Positions 5,324-10,179 of a stretch of 10,179 nt of DNA are shown one piece after another (the stretch's first letter is position 1; each line of letters begins with the position of its first letter). The DNA comes from Chloroflexota bacterium (GTDB taxonomy: Bacteria > Chloroflexota > Dehalococcoidia > UBA2247 > RBG-13-53-26), in the NCBI GenBank assembly GCA_003650185.1, contig QMOF01000065.1:1-10179 (forward strand), in the 5' to 3' direction. The position numbers were made by a program, and so were the translations under genes. Below the pieces are notes generated by a model that was given only the letters and a program-made list of their open reading frames with translations, had not been told where the DNA came from and searched no databases.

Positions 5324-7300
5324 ATGAAAGACTCATCCGAGCAGCAACACGTCAAGAAGAAACGCTCCATAGCTGCTCCTGCATCGAGGAAGTACAAGAC
5401 GAGGTACGTCTGGCTGAACGTCCTGCCGGATGACCTGTGGTTAAAGGTCCGCCAGGGCGACACCATACGGGATGCGCTGAAAAAAGCGGACGTGGAGTTG
5501 GAAGACGAGTGTGGCGGCCTGGGCAAGTGCGGCAAATGCAAGGTCAAGATACTCTCTGCGGTGGGCCCGCCCTCGAAGCAGGAGATGGAGCTTCTGGATG
5601 AGGAGGAATTGAAACAGGGAGTGCGCCTGGCCTGCCGCACTAAGGTCACCAAGGACCTGGTCATTCAAATCGGTGAGACTGACGCTACCACAGATTACTA
5701 CCAGATCCTCAAGACCGGCCATCGCCCCCTGCTGCATCCGAATCCCCTCATAAGCAAGCGGCTCATCACTCTGCCGCCTGAACTTCAGCACGAAGGGCTT
5801 TCCGATCTCGACCGCATCAAGCTGGTCATGGTGCCCGAATACCAGAGCATGAAAGCCTCTTTGCACTGCCTTCGCCACCTGCCTGACATGCTGAGAAAGA
5901 CGGAGTTTAGCGGAGCGGCTGTGCTGCACGACAGCGAGTTGCTGGCCTGGCAATTCTGGGACGAAGTCAACTGCCACTATGGCCTGGTATTCGATATAGG
6001 GACAAGTACACTGGTTGGCAAACTCATAAGCCTGATAGATGGTGTCGAAGTGGCCGTTGTCTCATGTCTCAACAGTCAGATCAAATATGGCACAAACGTC
6101 ATCAGTCGCCTCCAGTACCTGAGACAACATGCCCACACCCTCGACTACCTCCACAACCTGCTGGTCAGGGACCTGAACCGTATAACCGGTCGCCTGCTGA
6201 AAGCGGCCGATCTGGAGCCCGACGACATCTTTGTTGCCGTCGCTGCCGGCAACACAACCATGCAGCACTTCCTGCTAAACCTGGACCCCTCGGCAATCGC
6301 TGAGGCCCCGTTCACACCGGTCTTCACTGATGGACTTGTGGTGAAGGCAGCCGAGGTGGGCCTCACATTGCACCCGGAGGCCGTCCTCTACGTTATGCCC
6401 ACCAGGTCTGGTTACATCGGCGGAGACCTTATAAGCGTTATTCTGGCCTCAGGAGCCTTTGAACAAGAAGATGAGATCGTCCTGGGACTGGACCTGGGCA
6501 CCAATGGCGAGGTGTTCCTCGGGAACAGAAGGAGGCTGATGACATGCTCAGCCGCTGCCGGACCGGCCTTTGAAGGCGCCACGATTTCCCGCGGCATGAT
6601 AGCCAGAGCTGGGGCCATCGAATCCGTCCGGGTCGAGAATGGCACTCTTCAATACCAGGTGATCGGGAATATCAGCCCGAAGGGCATCTGTGGTAGCGGG
6701 CTGGTTGAACTGGTCGCCGTCCTTCTGCAAGCGGGCATCGTCACGCCGGAGGGTCTTATCCACCCCAGCGACACAGCAAGCGGCGAACTAAACGCCAGGC
6801 TGATCGACCGTTCGGGCGTGTACGACTTCCTTGTCGCTTCTGCTGAAGAAAGCTACGATCACAGACCCATCTGCCTGACCCAAAAAGATGTCCGCGAGCT
6901 TCAGCTTGCCAAGGGAGCAATCGCAGCCGGTATCAGGACCCTGATGGACGAGATGGGTATCGGCCCTCAGGATGTTCAACGCGTCTACTTGGCGGGGGCG
7001 CTGGGGAACTATGTCAGCCCACGAAGCGCCGCCCGCATCGGGCTGCTCCCAGGTCTTAACCCGGAGAGCATCACCTCTCTTGGGAACGCCGCCAGCACTG
7101 GGGCTTCTATGGTACTGCTGTCCAAGTACTACTGGCAGATGGCCAACGACCTGGCCGATTTCCTTGAGCATATTGAGCTCTCCTCGCGCGTCGACTTCAA
7201 TGAATACTTCGTGGAGCACCTTGATTTCTCCGCGAGTCAGCCCGACTGGATTCCCCAAGAGCAACTCACGCTTACGGAGCACGGCGCGTCGGTGGAGTAG
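5324..7300 (+). CDS. Corrinoid-activating ferredoxin-ASKHA ATPase (RACo-like, DUF4445)
   Basis: 658 residues from ATG 5324, with AGGT at 5313-5316 upstream. The longer frame from 5228 overlaps the previous gene and adds only low-complexity residues. Residues 1-30 form a basic tail (KKKRS...SRKYKTRY). Residues 31-118 are a plant-type [2Fe-2S] ferredoxin with C63, C69, C72 and C104 (C-x5-C-x2-C-x31-C). Residues 120-215 form a linker. From about 218 an ASKHA ATPase fold follows: FDIGTSTL (223-230), AAGNTTMQHF (307-316), LDLGTNGE (389-396), GPAFEGATISRGM (413-425), PKGICGSGL (452-460), YLAGALGNY (555-563), LGNAASTGA (586-594). The family uses ATP to push an electron from the ferredoxin onto Co(II) corrinoid, restoring Co(I). 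It is the [2Fe-2S] RACo type, not the methanogen RamA type with C-terminal [4Fe-4S] clusters. Last gene of the operon. Confidence 0.92.
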   Translation: MKDSSEQQHVKKKRSIAAPASRKYKTRYVWLNVLPDDLWLKVRQGDTIRDALKKADVELEDECGGLGKCGKCKVKILSAVGPPSKQEMELLDEEELKQGVRLACRTKVTKDLVIQIGETDATTDYYQILKTGHRPLLHPNPLISKRLITLPPELQHEGLSDLDRIKLVMVPEYQSMKASLHCLRHLPDMLRKTEFSGAAVLHDSELLAWQFWDEVNCHYGLVFDIGTSTLVGKLISLIDGVEVAVVSCLNSQIKYGTNVISRLQYLRQHAHTLDYLHNLLVRDLNRITGRLLKAADLEPDDIFVAVAAGNTTMQHFLLNLDPSAIAEAPFTPVFTDGLVVKAAEVGLTLHPEAVLYVMPTRSGYIGGDLISVILASGAFEQEDEIVLGLDLGTNGEVFLGNRRRLMTCSAAAGPAFEGATISRGMIARAGAIESVRVENGTLQYQVIGNISPKGICGSGLVELVAVLLQAGIVTPEGLIHPSDTASGELNARLIDRSGVYDFLVASAEESYDHRPICLTQKDVRELQLAKGAIAAGIRTLMDEMGIGPQDVQRVYLAGALGNYVSPRSAARIGLLPGLNPESITSLGNAASTGASMVLLSKYYWQMANDLADFLEHIELSSRVDFNEYFVEHLDFSASQPDWIPQEQLTLTEHGASVE

Positions 7301-7339
7301 GCTGTTTCCGTCAATCGGTGGGCCTCGACGGCACAGCCT
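7299..7339. terminator. Stem-loop across the convergent stop codons, probable bidirectional terminator
   Basis: AGGCTGT (7299-7305) pairs perfectly with ACAGCCT (7333-7339). After a small TT/C internal loop, CCGTC (7308-7312) pairs with GACGG (7327-7331), leaving a 14-nt loop. The structure starts inside the TAG of the activator gene and ends in the TGA of korB on the other strand, filling the 38-nt gap between the convergent operons. There is no T-run on either side, so it is not a canonical intrinsic terminator. A role in ending or stabilising both transcripts is inferred from position. Confidence 0.5.
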
Positions 7340-8193
7340 CAGCCCGCAGATAGACCTGCATCCGTCATACCGCCACCCCCCTTGAAGAACACCCCCAACA
7401 GCGGCTCCTCCATCAGCGAGACCTCCGCCAGTCTCAGGGCAAGGCCGATATTCTGGGGATCATGCACCCAGGGAGTGTCTGGCGACGACTCCGGGAGTTC
7501 AACGACCTCTCCCTCCCTGAGATACCTCGCCTTCTCTCGAATGGTGTCGAAAAGCTCCGGCGGGTCGAAGGTAACACACGGTGTCAGCACGGAGACAAAG
7601 GAGAAACCCTTATGCCGGACTGCCTCTTCTAGCAGCCACCCAAGTTGAGCGGTATCCGTGGCAATTCCCTGGGCGATGAAACTGGCCCGCGTAGACACAC
7701 TGTAGCTGAGCATGTCCAGCAGTGGGTCCACGGGCGGATAGAATTGTCGTGACAGAAAAGCGCCTTCACCACGTTTCAAGTGCGGAGTGGTGGGACTCGT
7801 CTGGCCCTTGGTCAAGGCGTAGACAAAGTTGTTCACCATAATACAGGTAATGTCGAGATTGCGCCTCACCGCATGAGGCAGATGCCCAGCCCCGATGCTG
7901 AAGAAGTCGCCATCGCCGCCTATCACTACTACGGTTAGCTCCGGCCTGGCCAGCTTGGCTCCCTGGGCAATGGTCACGGCACGGCCGTGGATGCTATTGA
8001 AACCGTAGGTATCGATATAGGCCGGTATCCTCGACGAACAACCAATCCCGGAGACGACAAGTGCCTTGTGTTTCGGAATGCCCAAGCCTGGAAACAGCTT
8101 CCGCGTCAGGGTGCTCAAGAGGCCAAAGTTGCCACACCCTCGGCACCATACCGGCTTCACCCCCGTCCGGTAGTCAGCCCTGCTCATCATCAT
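7339..8193 (-). CDS. korB: 2-oxoacid (2-oxoglutarate-type):ferredoxin oxidoreductase, beta subunit
   Basis: 284 residues, normal for KorB. It is the thiamine-diphosphate half of the enzyme that interconverts a 2-oxoacid plus CoA with an acyl-CoA plus CO2 using ferredoxin. Visible: PVWCRGCGNFG with C17 and C20, GIGCSSR with C52, and LTPC with C206, together the four ligands expected for the proximal [4Fe-4S] cluster. The TPP/Mg motif is GGDGDFFSIG (92-101) through MVNNFVYALTKGQTSPTT (119-136); the usual YGLTKGQ is YALTKGQ here. The start is ATG 8193, with GAGGT at 8200-8204 six nt upstream; two further ATGs follow directly. It overlaps the end of korA by ATGA, so the two are translated together. 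No separate ferredoxin (delta) subunit is in view. The 2-oxoglutarate assignment rests on overall resemblance; another 2-oxoacid is possible. Confidence 0.9.
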   Translation of the reverse strand: MMMSRADYRTGVKPVWCRGCGNFGLLSTLTRKLFPGLGIPKHKALVVSGIGCSSRIPAYIDTYGFNSIHGRAVTIAQGAKLARPELTVVVIGGDGDFFSIGAGHLPHAVRRNLDITCIMVNNFVYALTKGQTSPTTPHLKRGEGAFLSRQFYPPVDPLLDMLSYSVSTRASFIAQGIATDTAQLGWLLEEAVRHKGFSFVSVLTPCVTFDPPELFDTIREKARYLREGEVVELPESSPDTPWVHDPQNIGLALRLAEVSLMEEPLLGVFFKGGGGMTDAGLSAG

Positions 8194-9902
8194 CGTGCTA
8201 CCTCTGTCACCGGCCCGCTGAGTTCTTTCCTGCTGAACAGCCGCCCCCCTGCTCGAGCATATAACTCGGTTTTCCGCGGCATATCCATCTGTGCTCGAAG
8301 ATAACGGTAGAACTGCCCAGAGTAGTTCATTTCCACCACCAGCAGCTTATCAGTCGATTTGACAAACCTCTCCACTCGCTCGGGCAACGGATGGATCAGT
8401 TGTGGAACACAGACCTTGACCTCGTCCTGGAGACCCAGCCACCTGACCGTCTCCAGCACAATCTGGGCAGAGGACCCCCAGGTCAGTATACCCCTGCCAC
8501 AATTCTCGTTACCAAAAACCTCAACCAGACCGTCCCTGCCGCAGAGTGGCATCAGCTTGCTATACCTTTTGCGGTGCATCTGCTGGTTGGTCTCAAAGTC
8601 GAAAGCTGGCCAGCCTTTCTCGTTGTGGTTCAGACCGGTCATCTGATACGTCAGTCCTTCTTCGCCTGCCACGGCCATCGGCGAAATAAAGTCATCCGTC
8701 ATCAGGTAACGGCGGTAGTCCCCTGTCTCTTCTCCACCGGGCCTCTTCAGCTCTTCCAACGGATAATCTTGCTTCAGAAAAGCATCATTCACCGCCACGA
8801 AGCCCTGACCCAGCCACTGGTCCGAAAGCACGATAACCAGCGTCTGAAAACGCTGCGCGATGTTGATCGCCTCCACAAGCAGGCGGTAGCAGCCCGGCAC
8901 GTCATAGGGAGCCATCACCACCCTCGGCGCTTCACCGTGGCCACCATAGATAGCGTGGTTCAAATCGGACTGCTCCGCTTTCGACGGTATGCCTGTCGAC
9001 GGCCCGCACCGCTGGACGTCCACGATGACCATTGGCACCTCGGCGGCCGACGCCAAGCCCATCATCTCGGTCATCAAGTCAAGTCCCGGACCAGATGTGG
9101 CTGTCATGGCCTTCAGACCGGCGATCGAGGCCCCGAGGGCCAGGCCCATCACGGCAATCTCGTCCTCCGCCTGGACGAAAACGCCATCCAGACGCGGCAA
9201 CTTGTCCTGCATCTCCTGCATGATTTCCGACGCTGGGGTGATGGGATAGCCAAAGAAGGCGCGGCAACCGGCCCGGAGTGCCCCTTGGGCTACTGCGGCG
9301 TTGCCGTGAAGGACAACCTTCACAGAGCGATCCTGGGCTGGACACAGCTCCAATCCCGCGAAAGAGTGCCCCGCGAGCAGGAGCTCACCCGCCTCAAGCA
9401 CCGCCACATTCTGCTTCAGGAGATGAAGCCCTTCATCCGTCTGGATAGCTTCGCTCGCCCTGTCCCCGCAGAGGCCAAGCAATCTCTTCACCAGACCAAG
9501 GGCGACCACATTCTTGTTGTGATCCGACCCGGTTGCCTGCCGACTCGCTTCCGAGAAATCAACCTCGAAGGACTTCTTCGGCAGACGCAGCCCCGACGGT
9601 GGAGCCTTCTCGTAGAGGACCACCGTCTCCGGTGCCAGAGGCACTTCCCGATCTACTTCGAGATACTTCTCCCAATCAAAGCACACCAGAATGTCCGGAC
9701 TGTCCTTCGGCAGAGATACACCCTCAGCGTCCAGGCTCAATCTGACTGCCGTTGCCCCGCCTCTGATCTGGGGGCCATAGAACCTCAGCATATGGCTGAA
9801 GTAACCTTGCCAGGCAGCAAGCCTCTGCAACAGACTGCCCAGCGCCACCACCCCATCCCCACCCGACCCGGCGACTCCCACGGTTACACTTGAGCTTGCC
9901 AT
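8190..9902 (-). CDS. korA: 2-oxoacid (2-oxoglutarate-type):ferredoxin oxidoreductase, fused gamma-alpha subunit
   Basis: 570 residues from ATG 9902 (572 from GTG 9908). It is a natural fusion, common in bacterial KorA. Residues 1-190 are the gamma domain (GVAGSGGDGVVALGSLL near the start, YGPQIRGG at 42-49). The alpha pyrimidine-binding domain follows (HGNAAVAQGALRAGCR, FFGYPITPASEIMQEMQ at about 217-232, VQAEDEIAVMG, TATSGPGLDLMTEMMG, QRCGPSTGIPSKAEQSDL at about 297-314). The C-terminal domain has LTWGSSAQIV. The GPSTGIP signature is typical of 2-oxoglutarate-type alpha subunits. Together with KorB it forms the TPP enzyme working with ferredoxin in the cytoplasm. First gene of a two-gene minus-strand operon with its own candidate promoter. 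No clear Shine-Dalgarno lies before either start, and ATG-TGA occurs at 9910-9905 just upstream. A very long antisense frame lies opposite (8391-9893) and is judged a shadow. Confidence 0.9.
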   Translation of the reverse strand: MASSSVTVGVAGSGGDGVVALGSLLQRLAAWQGYFSHMLRFYGPQIRGGATAVRLSLDAEGVSLPKDSPDILVCFDWEKYLEVDREVPLAPETVVLYEKAPPSGLRLPKKSFEVDFSEASRQATGSDHNKNVVALGLVKRLLGLCGDRASEAIQTDEGLHLLKQNVAVLEAGELLLAGHSFAGLELCPAQDRSVKVVLHGNAAVAQGALRAGCRAFFGYPITPASEIMQEMQDKLPRLDGVFVQAEDEIAVMGLALGASIAGLKAMTATSGPGLDLMTEMMGLASAAEVPMVIVDVQRCGPSTGIPSKAEQSDLNHAIYGGHGEAPRVVMAPYDVPGCYRLLVEAINIAQRFQTLVIVLSDQWLGQGFVAVNDAFLKQDYPLEELKRPGGEETGDYRRYLMTDDFISPMAVAGEEGLTYQMTGLNHNEKGWPAFDFETNQQMHRKRYSKLMPLCGRDGLVEVFGNENCGRGILTWGSSAQIVLETVRWLGLQDEVKVCVPQLIHPLPERVERFVKSTDKLLVVEMNYSGQFYRYLRAQMDMPRKTELYARAGGRLFSRKELSGPVTEVAR

Positions 9903-9920
9903 ATTCACATGCCGCTGCCA

Positions 9921-9950
9921 ATGTTAAGATTGCGGCCCAATGGCTGTCAA
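9921..9950 (-). promoter_or_regulatory. Candidate sigma70-type promoter for korAB
   Basis: On the minus strand TTGACA (9950-9945) is a perfect -35 box, followed after 18 nt by TAACAT (9926-9921), or after 17 by TTAACAT. The initiation point would be about 9911-9916, only some 5-15 nt before the korA start codons. That would explain the lack of a Shine-Dalgarno: a leaderless or near-leaderless message. The core is the same as that of the promoter at 166-195 ahead of the methyltransferase operon. Confidence 0.5.
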
Positions 9951-9979
9951 TACGTGCTACCCACCAGACCGGCCATTGG
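9937..9979. repeat. 8-bp inverted repeat around the korA -35 region
   Basis: CCAATGGC (9937-9944) and GCCATTGG (9972-9979) are perfect reverse complements, 27 nt apart. They flank the -35 hexamer of the korA promoter, with one arm in the spacer between -35 and -10. Such a dyad could be a regulator site, but it could also be chance; no known operator is recognised. Confidence 0.25.
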
Positions 9980-10070
9980 CATCGAGAGGCTATCTGTCAC
10001 CTTTCTGTGTCATTGCTACAAGAATACGGGCTGAGCTGCCTGGAGGGTTACGTTCTAATCGGGCCTTTGC

Positions 10071-10176
10071 ATGGGTGGCTGATGCCCCCATCCGACCCGA
10101 AGCCTTTCCACCCCGACAAGGAGCCAACGTCCCTTCAGGTCGGGGGCCTCACAGGCACCAAAAGGGACGTCTGGCT
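10071..10176. repeat. Dense cluster of inverted repeats at the right edge, possible structured RNA or mobile-element end
   Basis: Three strong pairings lie within 106 nt. (a) ATGGG-t-GGC (10071-10079) pairs with GCCCCCAT (10084-10091) around a TGAT loop: 8 bp with one bulge. (b) CCCCGAC (10111-10117) pairs with GTCGGGG (10139-10145). (c) AGCCAACGTCCCTT (10122-10135) pairs with AAGGGACGTCTGGCT (10162-10176): 14 bp with one bulged C. Stems (b) and (c) interleave, so they form a pseudoknot or exclude each other. The 269 nt from 9911 to 10179 otherwise hold only the korA promoter. A frame open from ATG 10082 to the edge (33 residues) overlaps the repeats, has no good Shine-Dalgarno and no recognisable similarity. 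Confidence 0.4.
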
Positions 10177-10179
10177 GCC

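Noticed and set aside
8391..9893. 500-residue open frame on the plus strand opposite korA
   Set aside because: It lies wholly antisense to a well-supported korA with family motifs throughout. The translation is rich in His, Arg and Gln with no recognisable domain, as expected for a mirror frame of a GC-rich gene.
10082..10179. Start of a further gene running off the right edge
   Set aside because: The frame is open for only 33 codons, has no convincing ribosome site and no recognisable similarity, and coincides with strong inverted repeats. It cannot be excluded without more sequence.
1..10179. CRISPR array, tRNA or rRNA
   Set aside because: No regularly spaced identical repeats, cloverleaf or rRNA-like sequence was seen anywhere in the window.

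Overview
The window looks like a chromosomal segment of an anaerobic, moderately GC-rich bacterium that handles one-carbon units by corrinoid chemistry. The evidence is a complete corrinoid methyl-transfer operon on tetrahydrofolate, a ferredoxin-dependent 2-oxoacid oxidoreductase, Shine-Dalgarno-type starts and a TTGACA-type promoter. The Dehalococcoidia branch of Chloroflexota, acetogenic Firmicutes or sulfate reducers would all fit. The sequence alone does not settle the taxon, and no rRNA or tRNA gene is visible.

Layout. Positions 1-148 are the last 48 codons of a DDE transposase running in from the left edge, followed by tandem repeats (154-194) that look like the IS end and contain a strong candidate promoter. 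Positions 247-7300 are a tight six-gene plus-strand operon: a methyltetrahydrofolate:corrinoid methyltransferase (AcsE-like), a corrinoid carrier protein (MtbC/MttC-like), two divergent MttB-superfamily methyltransferases without an amber codon, a DUF1638 protein, and a ferredoxin-ASKHA corrinoid-activating ATPase (RACo-like). A stem-loop over the two facing stop codons (7299-7339) separates this from a minus-strand pair, korB (7339-8193) and korA (8190-9902), whose genes overlap by ATGA. Upstream of korA, 9911-10179 has a promoter and then a right-edge segment dense in inverted repeats.

How the genes work together (family knowledge plus inference). One or both MttB-like enzymes would take a methyl group from an N-methylated substrate, most likely a quaternary amine, and put it on Co(I) of the corrinoid protein. 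The AcsE-like enzyme would pass it to tetrahydrofolate. Corrinoid that oxidises by accident to Co(II) would be re-reduced by the ATP-driven [2Fe-2S] activator. The DUF1638 protein sits inside this machinery, overlapping one neighbour and 5 nt from the next, but its role is unknown. KorAB can make or use low-potential ferredoxin, which could feed the activator or the carbonyl branch; this link is only positional.

Most worth following up: the unknown substrate and division of labour of the MttB pair, the embedded DUF1638 protein, the IS-end promoter ahead of the operon, the nearly identical promoter cores at both outer ends, and the interleaved (pseudoknot-capable) inverted repeats at the right edge.
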